Both the position numbers and the translations under genes were made by a program. From assembly GCA_019916065.1 (NCBI GenBank), contig CM034237.1, forward strand, positions 38,422,485-38,486,484: 64,000 nt of DNA. The letters run 5' to 3'. Source of the DNA: Vitellaria paradoxa. Lineage: Eukaryota > Streptophyta > Magnoliopsida > Ericales > Sapotaceae. Below the pieces are notes generated by a model. That model was not told the DNA's origin. It was given only the letters and a program-made list of their open reading frames with translations, and did not search any database. Shown here piece after piece: positions 1 to 12,170 of this stretch. Within the stretch, counting starts at the first letter, position 1, and every line of letters begins with the position of its first letter.

Positions 1-742
1 TAGAGGTTAAGCCTTGGAGTTTGGAACTTCTCCGGACGCTCTACTTCACTAATTTCATCGGTGAACGAAGAGGCTGAGATCCTCCCCAAAGCTTTCCTCG
101 CCATCATACGTGTACTCTGGCCCTGAGTGCCCTGCTCTTCTTCGTGTCCCCATTCATCTACCTTCGTTTTTCCCGCCCTCTTGCATCTCATAGTTATTTC
201 TTCCTTATCGGAGGAATCCGCATCTTCTGAATGCACCTCTGGAGTCTTTCTTAGTGGGCCTTTTTTATGGTGAGCTCTAGTGGGTGGGGCAACGTTAGAT
301 CTCGTGCCACGTTTCCCAACAGTTTTAACATGGCGCACGCCCTTCCTGAGAGAAATGACATCGCGTCGCGAGTGAGAGTGCACCTCCTCTTGTTCATGGG
401 TATCCCCTTCATCTTCCTTAGTGGGGTCCTCATAGAGAGCATCATAACTTTTGTCGGACTCTGAATCAGATTGATCAGAATCGACTCATGGCCCACGGTA
501 GACTTTCCCTTTTCCTTGTTTAATTCCAGCAGAATCTCTTCCAATTCTGCTTGCTTTTTGCTGGCCTTAGCCATCAATTCCTCTCTCCGTTTTACTGCCT
601 CTGGATCCTCTGTTTTCCTCCTCCTGCTATGCTCCAAACCTGGAGTCCGGATAACTAACGCGCTCCCTTTAGTCTTGGCCAGGGTAGAACCGTCCCCTAC
701 CTGTGGAGATGGTGGCGGAATGGTATTTTCTCCTGAAGTCAT
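1..742 (-). pseudogene. Tat-type Ty3/gypsy gag, N-terminal part, frameshifted
   Basis: This is the start of the gag gene of an LTR retrotransposon read on the minus strand and leaving through the left edge. Gag forms the virus-like particle in which reverse transcription occurs. I place the start at the ATG 742-740 (MTSGENTIPPPSPQ), about 80 bases past the primer binding site. The first frame encodes a Pro/Ser-rich head and a charged helical stretch (REELMAKASKKQAELEEILL). Near 480-500 the coding sense moves to another frame, rich in Asp, Glu, Ser and His, which is open to position 1 and ends with FTDEISEVERPEKFQ, resembling the lead-in to the gypsy gag core. One indel is enough to explain the break. 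The core domain and zinc knuckle lie outside the window. Lineage is inferred from the leader and LTR layout and is less certain than the gag identity. Confidence 0.65.
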
Positions 743-820
743 CGTGTAAATAACTGCTAGAAATCTTAATAAAGGACTGAATGAAATGCTAATGAGTGAC
801 AAGACAGGGCTAAACAACGT

Positions 821-838
821 GCCCCACGGTGGGCGCCA
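821..838 (-). other. Primer binding site of the left-edge gypsy element
   Basis: The minus strand reads TGGCGCCCACCGTGGGGC two bases after the LTR end. A TGGCGCC start directly after an LTR is the usual form of the minus-strand primer site in Tat- and Athila-type gypsy elements. The tRNA partner was not determined. Confidence 0.65.
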
Positions 839-840
839 AA

Positions 841-1449
841 TGTTTGGCAGCAAAATTTACCGTCGGAACCGCTGACCAGGCCAACCGAAAATGCAATCAA
901 CAACCTGCTGAACAAAGACAGAAGAAAGGTTACGGCCGGAGTAGAGGTCTCTGGCCGGAAAACCCTCCGATGCTTAAGTCAGCAAGTAGCTCAAGGAAAA
1001 AAGCTTTTCTAGAGAAGAAACGAGCAGTAACTTAAGTTGGCAATAGTCAGCTTACCTTCATTGTCAAGTGGAATGTCTTATTTATAGTAATGTAAATAAT
1101 AAATAAGATAATACCTGTGATTTGACTACATCCATGCTTCTGTGTACCTCTTTTCCTTTCTTGCTTTAAATGCCTTCCATTTTGCATTAAATGTCTTCCA
1201 CTTCGCATTTAATGTCCCTTACCTTTCATTAAATACTCCATGCCTTTCATTAAATGCTTCTGGCAGTTAAACGTGACAATATAGCCAGAACTCAGTTGTC
1301 AAACCGTCAACCATTTGCATCTATCAATTACTCGTAACGAAATGAACTGACTTAGTTACTTCCTCAGAGGTAAGTACCAGGTTCAGTCATAACTATGGTG
1401 CATTTATGGTTGTGATCCCTTTTTAAAGCTGTGGGTCCCAGGCCTAACA
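841..1449 (-). mobile_element. 5' LTR of the left-edge gypsy element
   Basis: The LTR is 609 bp. On the plus strand it opens with TGTTTGGC and closes with GCCTAACA, so the ends form a near-perfect 8-bp inverted repeat of TG...CA type. The primer site follows on the minus strand. A TATA-like ACTATAAATAAG lies near 1084-1095 on the minus strand, which would set the U3/R border. The U3 part has several AAATG-rich direct repeats (1165-1260). The segment CCGATGCTTAAGT (about 968-980) recurs in the LTR of the Tat-type element at 30489-40132, suggesting related lineages. The second LTR is outside the window, so the right border rests only on the terminal repeat. Confidence 0.7.
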
Positions 1450-1756
1450 TTTACTAGCCGCCAATCAATGGGCTAAACAAATTGGCTATTGAGGTCTTCG
1501 TCTACTACCACGTGGCAACACATTATCCATAGATACCGAGAATCAGGGTATCCCTTGGAATATCATCCCAAAGACGCGTGTCCTTGCATAACACTCACGT
1601 GGAACCCTTATGCTATCAATCACCTGTTCGGCAGAACGCCACGTGTCATGCGTCAATGTGCTCGGTCGATGACTACGTGACTCACCCAAATATGTTCGGC
1701 ATTGGGCCACGTGGCACCTTGACTAAACTTGTTCGGCATTCCATATGTGAAAGTAT
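1450..1756. other. Unique spacer with five ACGTG palindromes
   Basis: No gene is visible between the LTR and repeat copy A. The stretch holds CCACGTGGC at 1508-1516 and 1707-1715, TCACGTGGA at 1595-1603, CCACGTGTC at 1639-1647 and TACGTGA at 1674-1680, plus three TTCGGCA words. ACGTG-core palindromes are plant G-box/ABRE sites, but nothing here shows that they are used. Confidence 0.5.
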
Positions 1757-2480
1757 TATTTTGCCCAACAATAGAAATTTATAAAAGTTTTTAAATATTG
1801 TTTAGAATTCCAAACGAACTCTTAGAAAGTGACTAAATTAAGTAGCGTGTTCTTGACTTTTGAATTGGGTTTGTCGGAATTAGTGAACTGACGCTTATAA
1901 TACTAAGTCGGTCATGGCCCACAGAAAAAGCCATATTACATTGCATCGCATAAAATTCTGAAGAAGTTGACGAGGTCGCGGTACTCCTTAATTTGTCTGA
2001 TATCAAGTCAATGAGGTCTTCACCCTAAAAGACGATTCCATAATATGAAATTTTTTGTTTACTGTTTGTGAGTGATTGGATCATTAATTGTGTCAACGCA
2101 TGTAAAGTTGGCATCGTCTGCACATTTCTATGTAAATAATGAAGTTGAGCTACAAAAATTACTCCTTTCCCTTTTTGTTGCTGGGCAGAGCATCCATATC
2201 ATCCGCTTTGCTGTTTTATATTTTTTTGGTAATAATTTTTTTTATTATACAAGAAACCAATTAAACATAAATCACGCGCATAGTTATTTAATGAAATATA
2301 ATATGAGAAAAAAAAATTAAGTCTTAAAATATTTTTTTTAGTCTCTCTACAAAAATAATTTGAGACTAATCACACTCATAAAAGCTATTATAATGCATGC
2401 TAGTCTAATCAAATTATTATTGACCAATTAATAATCATGTGACTAAAAATATTTAAAGATAAAATTCAGAGACAAGAGTA
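1757..2480 (+). repeat. Dispersed repeat family, copy A
   Basis: This non-coding segment matches copies at about 28785-30200 (B), 30275-40985 (C, interrupted) and, inverted, 43921-44867 (D). Shared landmarks are GTCGGTCATGGCCCACAGAA, ATTTGTCTGATATCAAGTCA, GAGGTCTTCACCCTAAA and GAAGTTGAGCTAC. A and D also share the flank from about 1770 (AGAAATTTATAAAAG) and the end near 2475 (AAATTCAGAGA). Reading frames are not conserved between copies. A ends where the copia element begins. The family is unknown to me; it has no visible terminal repeats or coding capacity. Confidence 0.7.
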
Positions 2481-2552
2481 CCTACTCAAGCTCCTACTTT
2501 ACTTTTAAAGGATAGGGGTTTGAGTTAGGGGAAACACACCCCTAGGGGCTCC

Positions 2553-3710
2553 TTGACAGGTAACAAATATACAATACTTTCGATTGTGCCAGGTAGAAAG
2601 GAGGGGTTCCAGTCGGACAATCGCTTTCTTGGGTTGCGAAAACTTCTGCACAGATCCTATCGCCATGTAGTAAACTCCTGCCATAGTTTTAGAGAGCCCA
2701 TCCCTAAATACCAAGTGGTACATAAATTTTTACGTTTTCTTCCCCACACATTTGATTCTAAAATTACTGTAATTAAAGAAGTTAGGGATGTAGATTCCAT
2801 GAAAATAGAGCACCTTGCGAGATCACTGCAAACCTATGAGGCTAATAAGCTTAAACCACGAAAAGCCTATAAAGGAATTGCTCTCAAAATGGTGGAAGAG
2901 GAAGAAGAAAAAGAAGAAAAGTCTAACAAAAAGATGGCTCTGATGGGCAAAGAAGTTCATCAAATACCTCAAGAAAGACAAGAATTCAAAATTTAACAAA
3001 AACACTAAGAAAGAGTTAAAGCCTCAAGATAAGGGAAAGAAATTCAAGAAGGAAGACAAAGAAGATAATAAGAAGAGAAAGATGATCTAATGCTTCAAAT
3101 GCCAAGGTTATGGTCACTTTGCGCAAGACTACGGCAACAAGAAGATAAACAAGAGACAAGTCAATGTGATAAATGTCACACTTGATGATGCCTCTGACTC
3201 TGACAAGTCTTTTGCTTCTACCTTCTCAGATATTGAAGGTAATTTTATTCCCTTTTTAGCATCTCACACTTCTTCTATAGGAAAACCTTCAGGATCTTTG
3301 AGTGATACCAAGTTGTCAAACCATGGAGACAAAGACACTGACGATGAATTTAGAAACAATCTTTAAAAAGCAAACAATAGTCTCTTCACGGAGTGCTATG
3401 ATTTGAAGAAGCAAAGAAAAGCCTAGCACTAAAGGAATAGCTTGCTAAAAATTGAAAGAGGCGTGTTGAAGATTGAAAATGAAAAACTCTCAGGTAAATT
3501 ATCTCTCCTGGAATCTGACAGAGTCTCTCAGTCTCAAAGTGCAGATAAATGTAAGGCCAAGCTTGAAGAAAAGAACAAAAAGATTGAAGAATTGGAAAGA
3601 ATCATCGGGGAACTACGAGCAAATCTTAGTGAACTGGAAAAGAAGATAGAGAAGAATGGTAAGGTAATTGAAAAGATGAACTCTAGTTAAAACGTGTTTG
3701 AAGAAATTTA
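2553..3710 (+). pseudogene. copia gag remnant
   Basis: The capsid-type (UBN2-like) part is seen at about 2640-2890 (FREPIPKYQVVHKFLRFLPH, then SLQTYEANKLKPRK), followed by a Lys/Glu-rich linker. A zinc knuckle follows at about 3091-3132, reading CFKCQGYGHFAQDY. Its spacing is that of CX2CX4HX4C, but the last Cys is Tyr, so it would not bind zinc normally. The region 3442-3690 encodes a charged coiled coil (KCKAKLEEKNKKIEELERI). In-frame stops interrupt the gene at about 2995, 3088, 3364 and 3690. The N-terminal part that normally precedes the capsid region is missing or unrecognisable, in line with 5' truncation. Confidence 0.75.
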
Positions 3711-3779
3711 GAGCAAATAGAGGCCACACGAGGATAAATTTGGCCCAAGCTACACCGGGGAGAAGATCATTTCAGCTGC

Positions 3780-6700
3780 ACTAAAATCTTCTTCAGATGT
3801 TCCAAAAGATGTTCTTAACTCTACCATAACTACAAAGACCTTTCCAAAGCAAGTTGCACCACCAAAGAAGAGCGTTCCACAAATTAGACATCAATGATAC
3901 CCTCCTCCTATGGTGAAAGGTACGCACTTTGTTGAACTCCTATCCTTTGTACCTATATGTCATCACTATGAGATCAAAGGTTACATTCGCCCAAATTGTC
4001 ACAAACTCTATGGACTCCCCTTGAATTATGTGAAAAAGTTTTCTAAAAAATAAATCCCTGGAGTTCCTGTGACAAATAGGTATCAAGCCTTTTCTTATTT
4101 TTTTTAAAAATTATTTTCAAAATCCACGTCTTTTTTAGAAGAGAAAAATTTTGATTATTAAAAAATCCAAGAGTTTTTCAAAGAAAAAGATTTCAAATTT
4201 TAATAAAAATCAAAGACATAAGAAAAACCCTATCAGGAAAACTTTTCCAAGAACCAAGGCTATTTGGGTTGGAAAATTAGATCTAAATTATTTTGTCTCC
4301 CAAACTACCTTACAAGCTTTAAACTCAAATATGTGGTATCTTGAGAATGGATGTTCTAACCACATGTGTGGGAATAAATATTTGTTTTCAGAACTTGAAG
4401 CATATCAGGTGGTGTGGTGATTTTTGGTGATGACAGCACTTCACAGGTAAAAGAAAAATGTGAGATTAAGTCCACTATTTTTAAATGTCAAAATGTTTTA
4501 TATATTGAGGGACTTAAAGCAAACCTTATAAGCATAAGTTAATTATCTGATGTTGATCATGTTGTCTAGTTTTCTAAATCTGAATCAAATATTTTTAATA
4601 AAAAAAAAGGACAACAAGTCTTATATGGTGTTCGTATATCTAACAATTGCTAGTGGGTAGCTAATTCAGAAGGGTTTATTTGCAATACTGCCACCCTAGA
4701 TGAGACAGAGTTATGGCACCAAAGACTTGGGCACATAAACTATAGAGATTTACATAAGTTGTCCAAATCTGAGCTCATCGAAAGAAAATGCAAACTTGAA
4801 AAGAATAAGAAAAGTGTGTGTGGTCCTTGTCAATTAGGTAAACAAGTTTAGAATGTACACAAAAAGATAAATTTTGTTAGAATTTCTAAGCCGTTAGAAC
4901 TTGTTTGCATGGACTTAATGGGACCCACACGCACTAAAAGTCTTGGTGATAGGTAGTATATTTTTGTTACTGTAGAAGATTACATGAAATTTTCTTAGGT
5001 TAACTTCTTATGTGAAAAATCTGATACTTTTGAAACTTTTAAGTCTTTATGCTTCAGGGTATAGCAAGAAAAGCAACGCATGATTGGGTGCATCATAAGG
5101 ATCAAATTAGATTATGAAAGAGAGTTTGAGAATTAGAAATATGCTGACTTTTGTAATAAGAATGGAATTAAACATGAGTTCTTAGCACCCAAGACACCCT
5201 AACAAAATGGTGTCATGGAGAGAAAAAACATAGTCCTATAGGAGATGGTGCGGTCAATGCTGCACGGAAAGCAACTTCTAAAGAAATTTTAGGCTGAAGT
5301 TATACACACTATAAACTACATAACCAATAAGGTGTATCTTCGTCCTGGTACATCTAAAACACCCTATGAGCTACAGAATGGTAAGAAGCCCAATGTGAAG
5401 TATTTCTAAGTTTTTGGTAAGTGCTTCATTCTCAAGGATCGAGAAAATCTTAGAAAATTTGATCCTTAAGTTACAAAGGAAATCTTCTTAGGCTATTCTT
5501 CTAATAGTTATGCTTTTCATGTTTATAATTTAAAAACTTCTTCAATGATGGAATCTATAATTGTAGTGGTTGATGATCATATTAATTCTACTATTTTTCA
5601 ACAGGTTGAAGAAGATGATGGTCCCATGGAAGAGGCTACTGAGGTAAGTAAGGAAATTGAAGAAGAAAAAGATGAGCTAAGAAAAGATGAGATTCCTACC
5701 ATAGTAAACACGATGACACAATTGGAGCCATATTCTAGAGTAAAGCTAAATCACTCTGCAAGTCACGTCATTGGAGAGGTATAACCAATAAAATGAAAAC
5801 ACGTAGGCAATTATGGAATGGGTAACTTTTGTGTGTTATGTTTTTCAGTTGAATCTAAGAATGTTAAAGAAGCTTTACTTGATGATAATTGAGTGAATGC
5901 AATGAATGAAGAGCTGAATTAGTTTGTTAGGAATGATGTGTAGACTTAGTGCCTAGACCAACTGACACTAATGTGATTGGAACTAAATGGATATTTAAAA
6001 ATAAAAGTGATGAGTTTGGTATTTGGTATTGTCATTAGAAACAAGGCTAGGCTTGTTGCTCAAGGTTACACTCAAGTGGAGGGTGTTCACTTTAATGAGA
6101 CCTTTGCTCCTACTGCTCGACTTGAATCCATTAGGTTATACCAAATGGATGTCAAGAGTGTGTTTTTCAATGGCATTCTTCGAGAAGAGGCCTATGTAGA
6201 GCAACCCAAAGATTTTGAAGACCCAAAATTTCCTAATCAAGTGTATAATTTAAAAAAAGCTTTTTATAGCTTGAAACAAGCACCACATGCTTGGTGTAAG
6301 AGACTCACTACTTGAGTCTAGTTTCATACGAAGGAGTGTAGACAAAACTTTATTTATTCACACTGATTCAAAGAACATTTTGATTACACAGATTTATGTT
6401 GATGATATTATGTTTTGATCCATGTGTGATAAATATGCTGTTGAATTTGGTAAACTTATGTCTACACAATTTGAAATGAGAATGATGGGTGAATTGAACT
6501 AATTTCTAGGTCTTCAAGTTAAATAAGAGGATGAAGGAATCTTTATTTCTCAACCCAAATATGCTAGAGACCTAGTGAAAAAGTTTGGTCTTTTAATGCT
6601 AAACATGCTAGAACTCCCATGAGCACAAGCACTAAATTGCATAAGGATCCTTGTGGTAAGAGTGTTGACCAGACCATGTATAGGAGCATGATAGAAAGTC

Positions 6701-7235
6701 TATTGTATCTCACATCTAGTAGACTTGACATTACATTTAGCACAGGTTTGTGTGTTGGATATTAGTCTGAATCTAAAGAGTTACATCTGCACGCTGTTAA
6801 AAGAATCTTGAAATATGTCAATGGCACACTAGATTTTGGGATTTGGTTCACTTATGACACCAATCCTGGTCTTACAGGGTACTCTGAAGCCAATTGGGTG
6901 GGTAGTGTAGATGATTGTAACAACACTTTCGACGGATGTTTTTACATAGGAAATAATTTAGTCTCTTGGCATAACAAGAAACAAAATGCCACGTCTTTGT
7001 CTACAGTAGAGACTGAATACATTATTGTTGGAAGTTATTGCACTCAACTCTTATGGATAAAGCAAATGCTTGGAGACTAAAAATCATATAGACATTAGAT
7101 ATCATTTCATTTAGAGAGTTGGTTGAGGAAAATGTGATTTCTTTGGAACATGTGCAGACTGAAAATCGAGTGGCTGATCTTTTTACTAAACTCTTGGATG
7201 CCATTTGTTTTTAATCTCTTAGGAAGTCTTTGGGC
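3780..7235 (+). pseudogene. copia pol remnant (protease, integrase, RT, RNase H)
   Basis: The polyprotein would cut Gag-Pol, copy the RNA and insert the DNA. The protease site region is WYLENGCSNHM (about 4333-4365), where the family norm is D-S-G, so the catalytic Asp is replaced. The integrase zinc finger is visible as LWHQRLGHINYRDLHKL ... CGPCQLGK (4710-4840), then the core MDLMGPTRTKSLGDR with its first Asp (about 4909). Reverse transcriptase follows ([13 protein letters not shown], 6049; YVDD, 6397-6408), then RNase H (GYSEANWVGS ... SLSTVETEYI, 6880-7030). The order integrase before RT defines copia. There are many stops (for example 4848, 4954, 5000, 5943, 6313, 6418) and several frameshifts, so no functional product is possible. 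Confidence 0.9.
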
Positions 7236-8420
7236 ATTTGTACATATCCTTAATTTTCTAAAAATAAAAGAGATAGGGGTTCATCCTTCGTTTAAGGATA
7301 TTTTATGACTTTTATCTTCTTGCATGTATGTCAATCATATAGCCATTAAAATTGAAGTGGATTAAGATTTGTATTTTCCATCTAAATTATAAAGAAGTGT
7401 TTTGGTGAATTTTGCCATAATTTTGATGTGCTTCTTCAAACACTTGACTGATTTTGCATATAACTTTTTCTTCATGCATCTTGAATTACTATTTGATGTG
7501 TTTAAAAAATGTTGAAGAGCAAATAAAGTATATATATATCCTGTCTTGGAAAGGGTTACCAGTGGAACCAATGAAAAGCCCCTTAATGACTCTTTGATTG
7601 TTAAGGGAAAAAGTAACTACCTATAAACGTGTGAAAGCCGTCAGGACCTTGAAAGCAGTATACATGAAGATTTACAACTGGACGGAAAAAAAAATGCTCT
7701 CAATTCATTTAGTGTATCAAATATAATGTCTTGATCTAGTAATTTGTTGTTCGAATTTGTTATAATATCACACATGCACAAGCATTTTCTTTCGATTTTA
7801 TGACTTAATTTATCTCATGACACAGTCTTGAAAATTAAGTTGGAAAGATGAATTTTTTTTTATTCGTTCCTATTTTACTTTAGTTGGAAGGTTAATTTAC
7901 ATGTTGGCACATAGACAAAGTAAAATTACTTTGATATCATGATGAATTTACTTACTAGATTGTTTTTGGTATTAAATGTTCTTTGCATAGTGCCTATCCT
8001 AAAAGACATGTCCCGAGAGGTTCATAGGCTACGCACTGAGAAGTTAATCCTTCAAGTAGCTTTCCAATAAGGGTCGTAACTAAGTCACTGGAAAGTCGAG
8101 GCTTCGATCCCAATGATGCAGCCTTCACGCTAGGAAGGTAAGGCTTCGAGCTGCCTATATATATGTTACGCGCCTGTTTATTTTTTTAGGTTGTGCTATT
8201 CCAAACCTTGAAGCCACGACCACCTTTTTCCGTGCTCTCGAGTCCTGTACCTTGCATTTATCTTAGGTAAGTTCCAACTTGCATTTTGTCTTTAGATCGT
8301 TCGTTTCTAGTCTTCCATTTCATTAGTACCCAGTTTGTGTACCTAAGGTTTCCATATTATTCTTCTTTGTTTTCACTTTATGTGGTTGAGTCAAAATGAT
8401 TAGAAATAAGAGTAAGAATC
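7236..8420 (+). other. copia pol-ORF3 spacer with TATA-like box
   Basis: No coding sequence is recognisable. Near 8150-8165 there is CTGCCTATATATATG, preceded by two GGCTTCGA words (about 8100 and 8144) and followed by a pyrimidine-rich leader and a possible splice donor (TTAGGTAAG, about 8263). The extra ORF starts about 260 bases downstream. This resembles a core promoter for the extra ORF, but use is not shown by sequence alone. Confidence 0.4.
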
Positions 8421-11400
8421 TTGCAATTGGGACTCATAAATTTATGTAACTACAATGAGCATAAAACCTTGTTTTCAAAAAGACCTGTGCTTGTTGAACA
8501 TCAACAAAAATTTGATGATTTTTCAATGTTCAAACCTTTGTTTGAAAATCTGGGTTGGGAATCTCTCATTACTATTTCTGGGTCTATTGCTATAAAACTT
8601 ATTCAAGAATTCTATGCAAATTTTAATGAACACTTTGATTTTGAGGAACATTTAATTCATTCCTCTATCATTAAAATCTTTATCACTATCACCCCAGACA
8701 TAATAGCCACTTACTTAGGAATAGAGAGACCATCATTCATTGAAAGGTTGACTATGTTTTATCCAAGTCAGGATGGTATGTCACCCACTTGGGTCGAAAT
8801 AAGTGCCATTTTCGAAACCTTAGATGGATCTTCGACCTGGATTGGAGAGACTTATGTCCATTGGTTGCTGAACACCAATCATAGAATGCTTCATTTGTTT
8901 GTGTCACCTACCATTGATCCCAAATCGCACTGTTCAAGTTTTACTATATGCTGTGGTTGTCATCTATACTATTTTGCTTAGACTTAAGTTTGACATTTCA
9001 TTGTTTATCTTCTGTCTGATTTACATATCCAAACAAATGAAATATACTCGTGATTCATTGCCATTTGGTGTCCTTATCATCAATATCCTATAGGGACATG
9101 GTATAGCATTGTCACGCCTCAGATCTCGTGACCCAAGGGGTGAGTGATAAGCACACATAACATGCACTAACATAACCAACCCATGATCAGAGCAATGCAA
9201 TGTAAACTAGTGAGCCCGAGACATAAGATAGGATAACATAAGTTTAACCTTGACTATTGCCAGGTCACATACTCCATACACCATTAATACATAACTTAGG
9301 CCTTAAGGCCATTACAACCAAATCGAATAAGTCTAGCAATGTACAACATTACAAATTCCAAATGAAAATTTTCTAGTAAATGGCCAAAAGCTTTACTAAG
9401 CTTAGTAGGGCTCATGCATACCTTTCCAGTCCAATCCTATTAGCCCACCTGATTGTTATGTCCAGTTCCTGCATCAAAATCTATAGGGACGTGAGCACAG
9501 GTCCATTTATGCCCACGATATCTCAAGCAAACATATATGGTATACAATCTAATCATGCAATACGGTTCAGGTAAGGTTAGCCACTTCAATATTTTCTAGA
9601 GTCATAACATTTCATTAACCCAAAAAAGTCAATTTGGGTGAAAACATATATCCATTTAACAATGCCATAATTTAAGATTTAATTTCGTTAATGTTTATAT
9701 TTTGCAATTAAGTCCTTAATCCAAATCACATTTCATCATCACTGTATCATCTAACCATCATTCAAACAAATAGCCATACTCACATTATCAACCATTCACC
9801 ATTACATTACATAATCATAATCACATAAGTCATCAGGCGATGGGTGTATACACGTTATTGTCTTTTATGGGTCAATACCCAACGGAAACGATAAATTGAC
9901 GTTGTCGTTTAGGATCGCCGTCCAGGGCCACGAGGAGCCAAACACACACAATGTTGTGGGCTACTAACCCACTGGCATTGACACCAAACCTTATGTAGGT
10001 TTCAGGTCTCTCAACCTGAGGGTAATCTCTAAACCCTTCCTATTTTCACACCCCACCACGGCCCTCGGCATACAAACAATCATTCATCATAAAACATCTC
10101 ATCTTTTATAGGTTCATATTCATCATCACATACTATCCAACACACATGTCAATGTTATTGTTCATCCCATGGCTCATTACATATCACATTGATCAAAACC
10201 ATATTAAGCATTCCATATTTACCAACATTAAGAACATGAGTCCCTTTGTCAAGTCCCATTTCACTTTATCAATTACAAGTTCATATATCTCAACATTTAG
10301 TTTACATCAAGACATATTCACAATTCTAATCGATTAAGACTCTTATCTCAAAGTAATCTTCCAATTCATTTTATTCAAGGTAACATTCATTCACCCTTGC
10401 AAGTTAAATACCATAGGTTTAAGATAATCAATCCTTAATCACTTTTTAGAGCACATTCCCTCTCTAAATCCATGCAATTAATTAAGTAAAAGTTTCATGT
10501 AAAAACACATTGCCAACTCTTTCATAAGCCTAAGGTAGGAGGCCAAACTAAGCAAAGTCAGGAAAATGACCTAGGCTCCGTAAGCACCCAAGCTGACACT
10601 TAGATGTGCACCCAAAGGGCTTGGACGCCCACACTTTGTGCACCCAAGGGGCTTGGGCGCCTATGTCTTGGGCGCCCAAGGGGGTTGGGCACCCGACTGT
10701 GTCTCCCTTGTGCACCCACAGCTTAGTCCAAGTTACGGGTTCCATACTCTGTTTTCTAGTTTCTTGGTTTTTCACCCTTAGGACCTCAAATTGACCAAAT
10801 TAAAGTAAAAATACTAAAGTTTCATGTTTCTAACATCAACAAAAGATTCTTAGGCACCAAACAAAATTATCAATTTGAGTATTCATCAACCAAAAGTCAA
10901 GTTATATATCAAACACCATTTTCACTCTCTTAACCTATACATACATATATATGTGCATATAACTTCCAATATCTTCCATACATGTAACCAAAACTTGAAG
11001 AGGGTTTTCTAATGGTAATCTACTCCCTGTTACACATCACAAATGTAAGAATGAGGCATTAAATCCCTACCTCAAGTTGTAAGAAGATAGATCAATAAGA
11101 AGATGTTTTGTGCTTCCAAGCTCTCAAGCTTTGATGGACTCAATCCTCTCTCTCCTTGATCCAAACTACAAATAAATTGCATAAAAAGGTTCTTTGAGGT
11201 TTCAATTTCACTTTTGCAAGAGGAATTTGATTTTCATGCAAGCTAGAATAAATAACTCACCTTAAATTTTTCCCTCCCGGTTTTCTTCTTCTTCTTCCTT
11301 TTTCTTCCTTTGCTTTTTCACCCGATTTTTTCTTCTCCAAACAACTTCTCTCTCTCTCTTGCATCATTTCACCCACATATATATATATATATATTAACCA

Positions 11401-12170
11401 ATATTTTAAGTCCCAAACAGTAGATTTCAGATTTCCCATCACTCCTAGGACATAGGCTTATAGGTGTGAGGCTTAGCTGAAAAATGTAGAGCAACCCATG
11501 CCTGTCAATTCTACTGCACCTTGGGTGCCCAAGCCCTTCTTAGGTGTATGCCCAAGACGTGGGGCACCCATGACTCATGCGTCCAAGACCTCGGGCACCC
11601 ATGACACGTGCGCCCAAGGTAACCTCTTCCTGCATACCTACTAAAATGTCATCTTTTGATTGCTTATCCTATCTATTTCAAAGTTCTCAACCCTAAAGCA
11701 CCATTAATGGTCCATACCACTAAGTTCATACATTACTTCCAAAATACATCAAAAACCTTATACTTATGTTAATAAAAAGTCCGGGGTATTACAAGCATTG
11801 CCTTCTGTTGTGTTGAGCTAGTTGAACCTCATCTCTCGTGTCACTGCTCGCAAATCCTTGAGCCAAGCTATTGACTCCACATAGGATGTTTCCGACACTC
11901 CAGAGTCTAGCAAGAGCTTTAATCCCTTCACCATAAATTAAGTGCCTTTGTCTTTGATTCGATTGGAAGGGGAAGTAACTGGACTTCGTGCGAAGCAAGA
12001 TACACAAGCCCTTACTGCGATGTGCATTGCAAATTTTCAATCCTTTCATCAAAAGACTGACAACTTGTCTACATATAAAGATGAGCTCCAAGGTGATATG
12101 GATGAAGATGCTATTGGTGGAGCTACCAATGCTGGTGGATGTGGAGCTAGACCTTTCTAGGTTGTTGTAA
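8421..12170 (+). pseudogene. copia extra ORF ('putative plant transposon protein'), split by solo LTR
   Basis: The first part (8421 to 9104, with a stop near 8981) encodes a conserved segment: FKPLFENLGWESL, then IKLIQEFYANFNEHFDF and TPDIIATYLGIERPSF. The same order (a lead helix, an EFYAN or EFFAN word, then a VRG or equivalent strand) is seen in the ORFs at 48895-50239 and 60797-62193. I assign all three to the plant retroelement family annotated as 'putative plant transposon protein' (I believe Pfam PF20167). Its function is unknown to me. The solo LTR at 9110-11793 interrupts it. The reading sense resumes after 11799 (ending in TNAGGCGARPF, about 12130-12160) with more stops. It lies between RNase H and the 3' LTR, where SIRE elements carry an extra ORF. 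Confidence 0.6.
9105..11798 (-). mobile_element. Solo LTR, chromovirus type, with target duplication
   Basis: The element proper is 9110-11793 (2684 bp). On the plus strand it begins TGTCACGCC and ends GGTATTACA, and is flanked by AGCAT at 9105-9109 and 11794-11798, a perfect 5-bp duplication. There is no coding sequence and no internal primer site, so it is a solo LTR left by recombination. I read it on the minus strand because TGTAATACCCC... at the start and ...GGCGTGACA at the end is the form I know for Tekay/Del-type LTRs. On that strand clusters of GGGCGCCC-like words (11515-11620) lie upstream of a TATA-like run (11384-11396) and a GA-rich leader. A second cluster is at 10610-10700. Confidence 0.8.

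Noticed and set aside
2072..2320. 82-codon frame in repeat copy A
   Set aside because: The matching region of copies B, C and D does not keep this frame.
10548..10794. Overlapping frames on both strands with Trp/Gly/Pro-rich products
   Set aside because: They arise from the GGGCGCCC-like palindrome cluster in the solo LTR, which reads similarly on both strands.
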